A stretch of 64,000 bases of DNA from Guyanagaster necrorhizus (GCF_019112545.1 NW_025064896.1:627187-691186), one strand, 5' to 3'. Shown: positions 1-11,768, counted from the stretch's first letter. The notes: generated by a model from the letters alone, not told the origin. Made by a program: numbers and translations.

Positions 1-2098
1 ACGGCTCATCGACATCAGAGATTATCCTCTGCAAGTCCGGTCTTGTGCGCATGAACCACAAGATCTGCAAAACTCCAGTAGTGTCGATACCAGAGTCGCC
101 TGAGATGGGTGTGCCAATCAACCGGAAAGCAAGGAGAAGGAGACCTATCAGCATAAACTGCTGATAAGAGCGCTTCCAAAAACTCACCTGCCTAATGGGA
201 CGCTGCCGTCGCACTTGAAAGGGAATTCTCCAAATCGTGCAACGCAATTTGGGATGCCGGTTTAACGGGGCTGTTCAGCAGAATAGAATGAAGCCCCAGA
301 TCTTCCATGACAAATCTTCACAAAGACCCACGCATGAATAATGAGAAACCATGTGGAACGAATGGTCGCGTACTGTTCAACAACTGTCAAAGGATTACAC
401 GACTCAGGGTTGGTCCAAGGAACCCTGGACAGTCGTCCGTAGAAGGGAACCGACTGATCGCTGCTTGATAGAAGAGATTCCACCACTACATGAGGAGATT
501 TGAGTAGGCGTAATATGCAAACCAGGATGCCGGCACCTATCACGTCAAGGAAAACATTAGACATCTCATAATAGGAAAGTGACCCAAATCCTTGGCTGCT
601 ACTGTTGGCGCTTGACGCAGTCGTGGTAGGTGTACCGCTGGACGAATCAATGCCTTGCGACGATGGTGGAATTGCAAAAAATGTGTTCGTGGTTGTTAGT
701 GACTGCCAAGTATTGCCAGGACGGAGACTGGACTGCGCCGATTGAGTGTTTTTCCATTGGTTGACGCCGGTGTAGCAGTTTGAAGTCGACCAGAGACAGT
801 GACTGCACCGTTGTTTCCATGCGCGGACTGTCCCAGAGGGACAGGCAGTGGTGTAATTGACTGCGGTAGAGCTGGGGAGGGATTGGGATTCTGGGGTGCT
901 GAAGACACCTGCACTGGGGAAGGTTTTGGGTTTTGGGGTGTTGAACCTGAAACGACCGGTGGTGAAGTATTCTGGTTCTGGGGGGCGGGACCTGAGGGTG
1001 TACCGGTCGGCGGTGCCGGCAAAGGAGTGGGGCTGTGGCTCCGTTGGAATCACCTGCGCCGGGGAAGGATTCTGGTCCTGCAGTGGAATCACCTACACCG
1101 GGGAAGGTTCTGGGTTCTGGGGGGCGGGGCCTGTGGTCGGCGGTGCTGGAACGGGAGTAGGACTTTGGGACTCCGTTGGAGTGACAATGGGTTGTGTAGA
1201 TGGTCCCTGCGGCTCTGGTGCAGGTGTCGGATTAGGGTCCTGAGGGGCCGGGGCGGACGTGGGATTGGCAGCCGGAGTATCCCTAGTCTGCCGTTTGAGA
1301 ATTGCTGCGTCGGGTATGACGGTTTTTTCACCTCGACCATATATTATCGTGGTGCCCTCCGGCGAGGAGGAAACGGTAGCATTGACGGGGACCGTCTCAG
1401 AGTCCCATTTCGCCCAAGTTAATGTCATTTTTTTGGCTAGATGGGTATATGCGTTTGAGGAGGTGCGACTGTGCGTCTGCCACGGCGCTCTGGTTGAGTT
1501 GGGTGATAGTGCAGCCGATAATTTGTATCGTGTCGACGGTGGTCTCATCAAAATAGCTAACATTTTCTGAGCAAAGATTAATGGGCGAAGACGGCTGGGG
1601 AACTAGACGAATTATGTACCTCGCATTCATATTTAGTCCGGGGGGCACGGGCGGAGTGAGGGTAACAAGATTACCAGTGGAGCCATTGGAATCCGTGATG
1701 TTCGCTGACGTATAGAAAAGAGCGTGACGCCACCATACGCAAACAATCAGTATTCACCTACAAGGACGACAGAAAAGGGTCCTGAAAGTTGTAACTATAG
1801 AAATTTAGCCACTTGAATGTATTGGGCGCTAGAAATGTGGAAATGAGTTTTGGTAGTTCTGTCTCACATGAGAACACTCACCAAGAACAGGGATGGGTTG
1901 GACATGTTCATCGTAAGTCGTGTCTCGTGTCCAATTCCCGGTATTGTTGATTGGCGTTACCGATGCACCATCGACATAGCCGCAAGTGACATTGAAGGTT
2001 AATGCACTGACGGTGACATCTCCTTCTCCATTATTGCGTCGAGGACGTCGTACAACGTTCCGTTCCCCAGACCAATCTTCGATATGCGGTCACTATAT
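1..2098 (-). CDS. Putative secreted/membrane glycoprotein with Pro-rich repeat, partial (C-terminus beyond left edge)
   Basis: Multi-exon minus-strand gene, not recognised as a named family. The first exon seen (about 2098 down to 1882) reads DVTVSALTFNVTCGYVDG and several N-x-S/T sites. It ends at a GTGAG donor (1881) and joins near 1705 to ANITDSNGSTGNLVTLTPP, so the intron would be ~176 nt. More glycosylation sites follow (NVS, NQS, NAT), then a Pro-rich repeat at about 800..1250 built on PAPQNPxPSPV units. A GTAGGT donor at 1096 with acceptor at 1033 keeps that repeat in frame. A hydrophobic stretch (VFLDVIGAGILVCILRLL) lies near 500..570, and another (MLIGLLLLAFRLIG) lies near 100..160 after a GTGAGT-type donor. 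This suggests an ectodomain, a Pro/Ser stalk and membrane segments. Exons between 1380 and 1500 and between 260 and 800 are not resolved. The start codon was not located. Shadow ORFs on the plus strand over the repeat are GC-driven. Confidence 0.5.
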
Positions 2099-2292
2099 GA
2101 TAGATATGGAATGACCGGGGTGGAGTCCAGAACTTGACGGGTTAGAGGATCCCCTGATAGACGAAACGATCAATGATACAAGTGATGATCACATACAGGC
2201 TTTTCGATCGCAGAAACCTACTAGTGCGATCCACGATTTGGGCATGCCGAAACCTCATGCAACTTGTCTTTTCTCTTATCTTCCTCTATTAG

Positions 2293-3079
2293 GCGCTACC
2301 TTACAGCATACATAATTTTCCGAGGACAGATCTCCTCAGGCGAAGTAAGCGTTCCTTTCGTACGGGATCAGCCTTGCCCATGAATTTATCTTTTCAGGCC
2401 GAAGTGGGTGTACTGTAGTTTGAGTCCCGAACACTCCTCTTACAGTATCAGGTCGCGGTCCATGATCTTCAAAGCAAGAGCTCTCAACAGTTCGTCGAGT
2501 GAGTGCATCTAATCAAAAATGTACTCCGTGTGGCGACTAATGGTCTTCTAGATGGATTCCCGACAATGTTTCTGTGTCTATAGTATTGGTTTCCCCCGTG
2601 GGTCAGAAACAGGTTGGCGTATATGTCCTGTGCATTTCCGTATCTCTATCCGCTAGGCTGCCACGAGACTTGCAAACTCCACCTCCATTCAAGAACTATT
2701 TCAGCGTACTTTGGATTCGGTGCCTTGACGAATGACCACATTGACATGCAGATATTAATATGGCACTATCAGTTTTCTCTGATGTTCAAGCGTCGCGCCT
2801 TTATGTACTGGTAAGGGGTTTCTCTGGTTTCCAATCACTTTCCTCACCATATCTGAAGGTACACAGGCCAAGGCATGAATCCAATGCAGTTCACAGAGGC
2901 GGAAAGCAACATGCTAGATCTCATGTGTGTCAGAGTGATGCTGTGAAGGATCTGACTCATCCCCCTTTAGAGCGGAGTACCAACGCTATCAAGAGGCCAC
3001 GCTGGAAGATGAGGAGGAGCACCTTGAGGAGGAGGGCGCAGAGTATGTAGAAGAGGAATTGGCGGAAGGAGAGCAATAA
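2293..3079 (+). pseudogene. 3' fragment of a divergent beta-tubulin gene (5' part missing)
   Basis: Seven exons can be joined in one frame: 2293..2344, 2446..2498, 2552..2612, 2657..2719, 2773..2810, 2859..2924, 2971..3079. The product follows the beta-tubulin C-terminal third: RYLTAYIIFRG, then QQFVEWIPDNV, NSTSIQELFQRT, FKRRAFMYWYTGQGM and QFTEAESNMLDL, ending in a Glu-rich tail (EEEHLEEEGAEYVEEELAEG). All introns have GT..AG borders and most are 44 to 53 nt. A weak further match (FDRRNLL) lies at about 2200..2235. The N-terminal ~320 residues, including the nucleotide-binding part, cannot fit: the opposite-strand membrane-protein gene begins by 2098. The intact splice frame argues for recent truncation, or for an assembly or rearrangement break, of a divergent paralogue. 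Several conserved residues differ (VSVSIVLVSPV where ordinary beta-tubulins have QTAHCSIPPRG-like sequence). Confidence 0.82.
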
Positions 3080-3289
3080 CGCCAATTGCGTCAGACTCAA
3101 GACTGTAGATTGCGTCATTTGACAATTCTATGCCGTACCAGTGTTACCGGCAATTCTTCAGGCAAAAGGTGCGTTCGTGATCGCACTTATGACCAGTAGG
3201 AAATGTACAGTTATTGCACCCAATCTCTTATCAGCATTCCGTTATCTTTGGGGACCGAGGACACTGACAATTTTTTATTTCCTTGTATC

Positions 3290-4952
3290 ATGACCGGACC
3301 CGCAGATTTGCTCAAGCTGAAAGCACATATCGCCGCTTCGTACCCTGACTTTGAGGCGAATGTCACAAAGGCATGGAAAGAGGTCATTGACGAACTGGCG
3401 GTAGTCACCGAGACTATTAGTGAACAAGGCGCCAACGTATGTATGCTTGGTTAACTGTCTTATCATATATGCTCACGCCGGTTGGATAGTACCTGCCTCA
3501 GCTTGAATTCGCTGACTTGTCAGATTTAACTGAGGCGCAGAAGACAGAGATCAAGAGCAAGGGATGCGTTGTCATCCGTAATGTGATAGAAGACCAACAA
3601 GCCATCACATGGAGGCACGGCCTTCAGGATTTCGTTGCGGCGAATCCTGACGTCGAGGGGTTTCCGAGTGAAGACAAACAATTCTCCCAATTGTTGTGGG
3701 TGTGCCAATATTATACGAACCCAACCCGCTTTTGACCCTTTTCAGCTGGACGAAACCACAGATAGAAGCTCGCGCACATCCAAATATGCTCAGGGTATCA
3801 ACCTGGTTGAACCAGATTTATCACTATGACGGCGAGTTGGCAAGAGACGGGGCAGTGGATCTGTCTGAGCCTCTGAGCTATGCCGATCGGCTCAGGATGA
3901 GGCATCCTGGAGTGCACTGGGACATCCATCCGCCACATGTTGACGGTAAGCGCAGATGCTGTCCATTTGATTCCCGTAGTGACGGACCATGGTGTAGGTG
4001 GAGCAATCGAACGGTGGGAAGATCCATCGTTCAGGTCAGTCTTCAAGGATATCTTCGAAGGCAATTGGAAGAAACACGATCCGTACGATCTGCGCGGAAG
4101 GATTAATGCGAAAAGCTCGTTGCATAACAGAGTAGGACAGGTATGTATCCGCCATTAATGGTAACAGCATGGAGTTGTAACATAATCCTTTAAAAGGCTA
4201 CAATCTTCCGAACCTTTCAGGGATGGCTTGCGATTAGGTATGTGTTTACAGTATAAAGAACTGGGATACTGGTTCCATTCCCGCAACTATTACAGCAAAA
4301 CCGCACCGACAGAAGGCACTATTCAATTCTTCCCGAACGTCATCATGAGTAATGTGTATATCATGCTGCGACCGTTCTTTCGACCTCTCGTCCCTGCCGA
4401 CTCTCCCGACATCTTGAAGGCCGAGAGCTGGCAGTATGGTAGGTACATCTCCACCTAGCGCGTTCCAATTGATCATATCGTCCCACAGACATCTCGACGC
4501 CGGACTTTCCTGGAATCATTCCCAGGGACAGCGGTTATACCGGGCCAAGGCCGACACCTGACCTGCATCCTCACCTCAGACTCGAGAAAACCATGATTTC
4601 AGTGCCGAAGGTTCTTCCAGGTGACACCGTGTTTTGGCATTGCGATATGGTTCATGCCGTCGAAGCCGAACATACCGGAAAGGAAGATTCTTGTGGTGCG
4701 TTATTCCCTCGCAGTGGCGCCCGGTTTGATGTTGACAGCGATGCAGTGATGTATATCCCCTCAGTGCCTCTCACGCCAATGAACAAATCGTACATTGAGA
4801 GACAGAGAGACAGCTTTTTGAAAGGAATCAGGCCACCTGATTTCCCTCCTGGTATCAAAAATGAGCACGAATTTATTGGTATGGGCTCGGCCGTAGATAT
4901 ATTGGAACCTGCGGGGAGAAGGGCCATGCTATTGCCCGTATCTGTAGCATGA
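3290..4952 (+). CDS. DUF1479 family protein (YbiU-like, probable Fe(II)/2-oxoglutarate-type oxygenase)
   Basis: Eight exons give 430 codons plus stop: 3290..3436, 3490..3695, 3746..3945, 3998..4140, 4197..4237, 4296..4438, 4489..4695, 4747..4952. All introns are 50 to 58 nt with GT..AG borders. The length fits the family (bacterial YbiU is about 420 residues). Signatures seen: GCVVIRNVI near residue 70, WTKPQIEARAHPNM, HWDIHPPHVDGGAIERWEDP (candidate H-x-D metal ligands), NWKKHDPYDLRGR, FRTFQGWL, FWHCDMVHAVE (second candidate His) and VMYIPSVPLTP near the C-terminus. The family belongs to the double-stranded beta-helix oxygenase fold. Its substrate is unknown and I do not assign one. The start was chosen at the ATG of MTGPADLLKLK, which opens the conserved N-terminal helix. 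The last intron (4696..4746) is also open in frame, so isoforms with it retained are possible. The gene looks intact. Confidence 0.93.
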
Positions 4953-6002
4953 CTGAATTGCGAAATGAAATGTTAATTAGTTTATCACCCAAGTTGGTCG
5001 ATAGAATTAAACCACGCTTCTTGGGCTGAAGACTGTTGGCGGATTAAGTTGCATGGATAAACGAGTATTTCACCAGTAGCCCTTGTCTGTAGAAACGGGG
5101 GGCCGCTGACGTAGCTAGTTGATTGTCGGTCTCTGGGGTCGTTGGTGCATTTTGATATGGACGACAACAGCAGCGCCTCTACTTGTACGTCGTCGAACAA
5201 AGGAGTACACCTGAGGAGGAACTCGAAGCATGATCATTATACGCCGACGCGCTGAACAAAGGAACAGCCAAAGCGAAAAGCGGTCGTGCATGATGGACAA
5301 CCCTAAGTACCGCAGTATCGATGACGAAAAGATGATGGACCTTGAACAAAGGACAGAAACTTGGAGGTCGGTATAGATGGGGAAGACTCAGGCAATTGAT
5401 ATTCTCCACGACGTCGTGGACTGGATTTAAAAAGCTGATTCAGGTCCAAATCCGGATGATCACCTTACCTTGGAAATCCATGAACACGCCGGCAATACTA
5501 TGCTCGGGCGTTAGGCCTCTTATAGGCACCAATGAAGAGATGATGGACAAGACGGAATCAAGACAGACCGATAGTTCGACTAGTCAAGACACAGAAAGGA
5601 TCCTAGGCTTGATGCCGGAACTCCGGAAAGTATAAGTCAAATATTAATAATAAGAGGGGGGGGGGAACGCTTGAAAAAAAGGCGGTATAACCTTGCAAAT
5701 TGAGATGCCGCAGAAGGAAATTCCCCCAGTAGATCATTGCGTACATGTCACACGGTGAATCATTCGCCGAGGATTAGTCTTTTGGCCTCGTTATTGATCT
5801 AATATGGCTCATTTCAAGCCCCATTTTTTGGCTTCGTCTTGGAATGGGGATGAAGCCCTGATATTTTGGAAGAATCTTGTTGCCTTCTTGATCCTTTTCC
5901 ATCACTGCGCTTTATGTTTCGACTATAAAGCGCTGCCCAGATATCATAGATGTATCAACCATGGAGCCCACTTCTCTGTTTATCGTCGCATAACTCGACT
6001 GA
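4953..6002. other. Intergenic, no gene recognised
   Basis: Short ORFs occur on both strands. A plus-strand MDDNSS.. ORF starts near 5158, and a 97-codon ORF lies at 5342..5635, but neither resembles a known family and no splice model joins them convincingly. A G-run lies at about 5656..5665. I see no RNA gene or transposon remnant here. Confidence 0.5.
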
Positions 6003-6845
6003 AAAAGGTAAAACTACACACCGGCAAAACAACCAATGAATATACGGGAAAAGTTGAAGATGGTAAACCTAGACCATGGGGAGAGGACGGACTGACTAGC
6101 ATCTTCAAGGCAATGAGTATGGGTTGAAAAGTTAGTAAGAGACGGACTCAAATGGCACCATCGATTGACTGAAATTTTGAGAAAACATGTCATAATTTAA
6201 GAGCAAATTGGCAACGTACAAGCGTCGACAATGATAAGGATGCTTCCAAGATGTAGGATCAGCAACCAGCGTGAGTTTTCTCCCGGCTATCTTCTGCCAT
6301 CGTCGTCCTTAGGCGATGCTTCCGTTGCCCGCTTAGGCTTCGCCCCTCGGTTGAACAGCAGTTGTCGATACATGCCACTCAAGGTCAATGAGCAATGTCA
6401 AGTCGTCGTATTCAATGTACGGATCCACGAATGCATGGCAATTCGACTGACATCGAAATTAGAATCAGAAATAAAGCAATAGCGAGAGAACGTACACATC
6501 GTTTAAGTCGGAGGTTTGATGCTGAAACGTACACGAGACGTCCGTCGCGTGCACGTCGTGCATATCGGCATTTGGTGGTGATGGTGGTGCGGAAGACAGC
6601 CGATATAATTAAGTTCCCACGGTTTTTACCAGCTGGATCCGTAATCGGGAATTTACTGTAAATTGTTCTCATAGTAATATACAAGATTGCTATATCTATT
6701 TCTTGTGCTGCTCACGATTTGATCCTGAGCGATCTGCCAAAATCTGTATAATTCGAATCCGACTGCCGTGACATCCCCGTTCCCTTCACACCTGGCTTTG
6801 CTGATTTGCACGGTCACAGCCAAGTATTTAGACTGGTGAATCGAG
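6003..6845 (-). pseudogene. Truncated ARV1 pseudogene with duplicated promoter region
   Basis: This stretch is a second copy of the upstream region, exon 1, intron 1, exon 2, intron 2, exon 3 and part of intron 3 of the intact ARV1 gene at 11769..12983. Long blocks are near-identical by eye. The equivalent start codon is at 6569..6571 (MPICTTCT..). It is broken: exon 1 has lost bases after TCTR, shifting the frame before the LRLKRC motif, and exon 2 lacks about 11 nt in the VDLILL.. segment. At 6003 the copy stops inside intron 3, so the second half of the protein is absent. Homology upstream continues to about 6845, so promoter sequence was copied too. Introns are retained, so this is a DNA-level segmental duplication and not a retrocopy. 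Confidence 0.88.
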
Positions 6846-6937
6846 TCCGAGAGTTCTTGACGCAACCGTACCCGTATGCGTGCTCTCCATAATACGTACG
6901 CTGCGTTACCTCCAAAAAGAGGAATGTCGAAATCGCA

Positions 6938-7033
6938 CGACACCATCAGGATTTGAACGTACGCACTCAGAGAGTAACAGATGAATATAAGACAAGTTCT
7001 AATCTGTCACTTTAACCACTTAGCTATAGTGCC
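6938..7033 (-). tRNA. tRNA-Ser (AGA) with 14-nt intron, possibly decaying
   Basis: Read on the minus strand, a full cloverleaf can be drawn. The 7-bp acceptor GGCACTA/TGGTGTC includes G-U pairs. An A-box-like D arm (TAGCTAAGTGG) is present. The anticodon stem ACAGA/TCTGT is perfect and the loop is TTAGAA-A, with anticodon AGA at 6998..7000. A 14-nt intron lies at 6983..6996, in the canonical place one base 3' of the anticodon. A long variable arm with stem ACTC/GAGT marks it as serine. The B-box (GTTCAAATC) is intact, but the T stem GTACG/CCTGA has two mismatches, so function is uncertain. Its 5' end abuts a CpG-free repeat-like island. Confidence 0.75.
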
Positions 7034-8208
7034 ATATATTGTCTAGACAATTTGGATAATTATTTGAGGTGCTAACCATAGGCTAATGATGAGTTCCACT
7101 TTGCTTCTACTTTAGTTAGTCATAGGAATATATTCTCAACTAGACTATGGTATACTAGCCCTTATGGTATTTAGAATTAGCCCAAATGTGGTACCATTTC
7201 TAAGTCCAATCTGACTTGGTATTTTACCAAAGTGGTGTAATTCCTCTAAGTTTAATTTAACTTTGGATTATCATTTCAGTGTGAAGTTAGTGCTCTAAGT
7301 CCAAACTGAACTTCAAATTGCCAACTAGCATGGCTACCAGCTCAAAGCCTTAGCTGTAGCCTTTGAATGGCTAGCCATACAGACTTCAGCTTATGCAAAT
7401 ATATTATTTAAAATCTAAAAATTTTAGAGCTAGACATGTACACTGCATATCAATGTGAGCAGATTCAGCCTGCACCATATCATTTTCTGTGCCTTGCAGT
7501 TTGAAGACAAGGTGTGTAAATAGTGGGACCACTAAGAGCCCTATTTGCATGACAAGATCACCAACCAGTAATGATATCTGAGTTATTTACAGTTCAAGCA
7601 TGCAGTGATCATATACTTTAAGGAGGAGGTAAAGATGTGACTCCACCAACTCAAATGGAAAATCCTTCAGCAGTCTGACTACAAGAATGCCAAGATGTTT
7701 TTCTAGGAGTTAAAAGAGTTAGCCTATCAGATCAGACAGCTGGAATTTGGAGAGAATGATATTCTGAGCAAAGTCACAGTACAGACAAGAAAAGAAATAG
7801 GTGAAATGACACATGATCTGAATTGAACCTGTGTATGTACACTCAGTGGCTCCCTGGGTAAGGCTATGTGGTCCTTAAACAAGGTGGTGTGGAGAAACCA
7901 CAGAGAGCAAACAGACATGTGAAGCAGCTCATTGATGGCAGGTCTGGAGTGCATGGGGAATTGATTTCTCCTTGGTGGTCCTCTCAAGCAAATAAATCTA
8001 TGTCCTACTCATGAACCAAACATTGAATACTTTGCATGTTATATTGCTCAGAAAGCTGTATGCAAACAATTAGCACTGACACATGAGGAATATTCATGCA
8101 TATGTCATTCCTGGTTATTGAGAATCCCCTGCTTAGCACTCACACCCTCCCTACTGTCTCCTCTATGTCCCAATCCCCAGGAGCAGGAGCCATATCAGAC
8201 CTTTGGCT
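7034..8208. repeat. CpG-free island, unidentified decayed repeat
   Basis: I find no CG dinucleotide in this ~1.17 kb, although flanking DNA has many. The sequence is AT-rich with no long ORF and no recognisable transposon protein. It begins right at the 5' end of the tRNA-Ser gene. The composition matches the retrotransposon region beyond 21 kb, so it is probably an old, methylated mobile-element remnant. No terminal repeats were identified. Confidence 0.5.
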
Positions 8209-8454
8209 CGGTCTTGTTATGTAAACAGTGGTGGTTATGGTCAAAGGTGGCACAGCCATCTGATTGCATCAAAATTGATGTCTCTCCAAACTTTTTACCT
8301 CAGGGATGGCACCCCAGCATATGGCTTCTCGTTTTTTTTTTCAACGCCCTTAGGCCCCCCACAAAAAGCTCAATAAACATAAGTCAGAGAGTGGGAGGGA
8401 CACATCGGCATCTCGCTCCCGCCAAAAAGTCGATCAGACACCTGATATCAAAGC

Positions 8455-8530
8455 GATTTCGCTGCCAGGATTCGAACCTGGTGTGCTACACATATCCACT
8501 GGCTGAAGAGATGATTGAGAAGACTCAGTC
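8455..8530 (-). other. tRNA-like 3' half (B box / T arm)
   Basis: The minus strand has CCAGGTTCGAATCCTGG, a perfect 5-bp T stem and B box, followed by CAGCGAA. A possible partner TTCGACT lies upstream at about 8525..8531 but pairs only over four bases, and no clean anticodon arm can be drawn. It is probably a tRNA pseudogene or the head of a tRNA-derived short element. Confidence 0.35.
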
Positions 8531-10324
8531 GAAATAAATATGAGCTCTGCATCTCCTGTTGAGAACTCGAAGTAATCAAACTTGGATTTCATCATGTGCT
8601 AGGCCATGATGAAGGGGGAACGATAAGGATATGCATTGCGACATTGGAGAAACCTTGTGCCCCATTCCCAGGGTTGTCGTTTGCTCCTTTCCCACTGCCC
8701 TCCACTTGGGACAGCCTAGGTGGGGGAATTCAACTGTAGCCGATCACCCCTTCCAGAATAGTGAGATAGGGATTGGTGTGAATGAAGGGCCTCAGATTGA
8801 ACCTAGATATCTGATCAGCATTCCAAAGTAACTGATAAATCAAGTCCCTTTACCAAAAAATACTATGCTGCTTTGAGCACGTCCTAAGCCCCAAAGCTAG
8901 CATGGGTAAACCCAAGCACCACTTGCCGTATTTCCTTGTCGCTCATGCAAGAAGAGAGACGAACTTGATTCCAGTAAGAAGAGGAATATGTATCCCAAAA
9001 TGAAGCATTTAAAACAGCCCTCTCGAAAGTGGGGAGAAATACAACGGTCCTCGGTCACCGTTGGAGAAAGAGTAAGTTGACAAAATTTGAATGCCTTGGG
9101 AGAAGTTGGACTTGTGAGCATTCCTTTCACCTCACGTTGGTCCTATGTAGAAGACTAAATCCAACACAAAGGCAAGAGAAGCTACATATCCTTCCCTACC
9201 TTCATTGTGACGGTGGTCGTCTTCGTAAAAACAACAATGTTACATGAATATTTCATCTCCAGTGTTGAACGTTGCACGTTGAATTCTGAACCTGGTCCAT
9301 TCTCGATGAAATACAGACAAGGCGCTCAAGCCAGGAATTATAACCGGGATAAGTGGTATATCCCAAATGAGAGGATTCATGGTTGGACACCTCTTCCTAC
9401 TTGAGAGGGTGCATACTGCAGTGTTCTCTCACTACATCATACGCTCGTATGGGAAGAGAAGGATTGGTGCTTTTGAATTCGGAGAGACGGTATAACCTAT
9501 GACTCGCCTCATGGCTATCAGACCCTCTGGGATTATGGCTCTCTCGTCTTTCCTCACACAATACCTTGCACTCCTTGCCTCGGAATAGTTCATATCAGAA
9601 GTAGGCATTCCCCTACATTCCATCCACCTGATAAGAGTCAGCATGCACGTTCGATTCGTGTGGTGGTCCTGGCTCTCCTTGCATAATTTTTCTGCACTGT
9701 GCGATGGTGTATCTTTGTTCTCTTGTCCTCAAGTCGGTTTCTGTAAACTGCACATAGGTAGCCTAGCATGTTCGCACATACACCAGGTTCAAGTTCTGGA
9801 GGTGAAATCCACGCTCCTTGCACGTTTCTTTCTTTTTGCTTCCCTCGATAAACAGATGATGCGTCAGTTGATTTTGCAGGACTGGGAGAGCAATATGGCT
9901 GCGCTGTCTTCTGAATCTCGTTGATGCCGACGTCACTTCTCGAGCCCTGCCTCCACTGTCAACTAGCGCTGGCACTTCACATCCAATCACGGCACGAAAG
10001 GCGCGGTCGTTTGGGTGCACAATTGGGTATATTGGTGGATGAATATCATTCCCTCTCACTCTTCACTCGACAGACAATACTTTATCAAGGAGGACCGTTT
10101 TGCCGGAGCTCATGACAGGTAGAGAAGTACCCAGAAGAGTGTGTACGGGCCCCATTTGTCTCGACATCCCATGCCACGCCCTCCTCCTGGCCGACGAGTT
10201 GCTACTGATGCCGCCGCAAGGTACACGTGCTGTGGTTATGACAGATATTTGTGCTATTTTTCCCCGGAGGGTGGTAGGGTGGACGCTTCGTGCTCTTTGA
10301 ATGGATGCACAACCAAAAATGGAA

Positions 10325-10400
10325 GCCGAGTTTTCCAAATACTATTTGACCTCCAGGAATCGAACCCGGTGAACTACACAGACCTATCAGGCTACATGTG
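10325..10400 (-). other. tRNA-like T arm (B box)
   Basis: The minus strand has CCGGGTTCGATTCCTGG, preceded by GTGTAGTTCA and followed by AGGTCAA. The preceding region resembles that of the T arm at 8461 (shared CTACACA..CC..TCA/TGG-type spacing), which hints at related tRNA-derived sequences. No complete cloverleaf was found. Confidence 0.3.
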
Positions 10401-11768
10401 CACACATTTGGATGACATAGACGACGCATATACGCCTAAACTTATTGTAACATCCGGCACGTACTGAGGGACAAACACTAACGTGTCTTGTCTCGGTGCT
10501 TCCTCCCAGTAATTCTGTCGGTCCTAATCCGTGACATTTTCGAAGAGCCGAAGAGGACGTGAAGTGGTCAGCGCCGGAGAAGAGTCAATCAGACTGCCCC
10601 CACCACATCTTTGCCTACCCCACCATCATCTAGGACCCAGGAGGGAAAAGCCATAATCACGGCCACCTCAACCTTTCCAAGGAAGGTAGATTGGAAATAA
10701 GCCACTCCAAGTCTATGCGCGAAAACAAAAAGCGGCCTCTGAGCACGAAAGGAGCAGGAACGCGGGGGAACACTGTTCCCGGCCACATCTCCATGGGCCC
10801 CTTCCTTTATTTGATGAACTGGACTCGATAGCAGGGAAACACAACATGCACAGGAGCAGCCCAGCATTTTGAAATGGTCGTTGTTAAGCAGCCGAGCAAA
10901 ATCTGCCTGGAGAGGATCAACTTGGGGCAAGAGCGAGGCAAGGGCTTGGGAAAAGAGAACATCGAGTGGAGAGAGGAAACGGTTCTTGACAGCGAACGGG
11001 GAATAGGTCGAGATGCTCCAGGGGAGTACAAAATGGGCGTAGAGCACGAACCGGAATAGATGATGAGATAGATGAAGTGTATGTGTGAGTTCGCACAGGT
11101 GGAAGGGTGCACTGGTTGTCCTCGTAGAGTCTGATTGAGTACGCACTGAACGTATGGCCAATCTTGCAAAGGCAATGACGGAAACTTGTCTGGACAACAG
11201 AAAGAGGCCAGACGAAAGGATCAGTCGGACAACAATCACAGCAGGTCATTTGGGCCTGAGCACGAGTGCTTGAGCGTATGAACGTCAACGCCTAGATGCT
11301 CATGAGCATGCCGGAGTAATGCAGAAAGCAGCTTCCCGTACCAAATATTCCATCGCATGTCTTCTACCTATTGCGCTAGACATCCTCCCACTTGGACCTG
11401 CACACGTCTCGGGCCTCAATACCAGCAAGGCTATAGCTATCTCGACGTCCCTCATAGCTAAGCCATCCTACGCTTCAGGTAATTCCTGACACTGTTCGCT
11501 ATATTTCTTTGTCGTTCGACGCCGAGAGAGAAAGGGTAGTCCAAGAAGTCGCATGAAATGAGATGGTGACGATCGAAAGGATTGGTGGTGGAAGTAATGG
11601 CTGTCGAAAGATATGATATGGCACAGCCACTGGCTGAAACTTCCGTATTTAAACTTTTCTATTAACTTGTATCTAGGGCAGCTCCTTGGAACGACGAAGA
11701 GAAAACTGCCTGAACACCTATTTCAGCAATACTTCAACCCCAAACAATGGTGCACATACCCCTGCACT

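Larger units (their letters stand above)
8209..11768. other. Long stretch without recognisable genes
   Basis: CpG content is normal, unlike the neighbouring island. The longest ORF (10589..11239, minus, 216 codons) has no recognised domain. It overlaps other-frame ORFs of similar size and is not supported as a gene. Two tRNA-like T arms occur (see separate entries). Short non-conserved ORFs lie at 9643..9924 and 10063..10338. The stretch may hold decayed genes or unrecognised multi-exon genes. Confidence 0.45.

Noticed and set aside
799..1422. Gly/Trp/Arg-rich plus-strand ORFs
   Set aside because: Antisense shadows of the Pro-rich repeat of the minus-strand gene.
10589..11239. 216-codon minus-strand ORF
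   Set aside because: No recognised domain or splice context; overlapping ORFs of similar length in other frames; composition not clearly coding.
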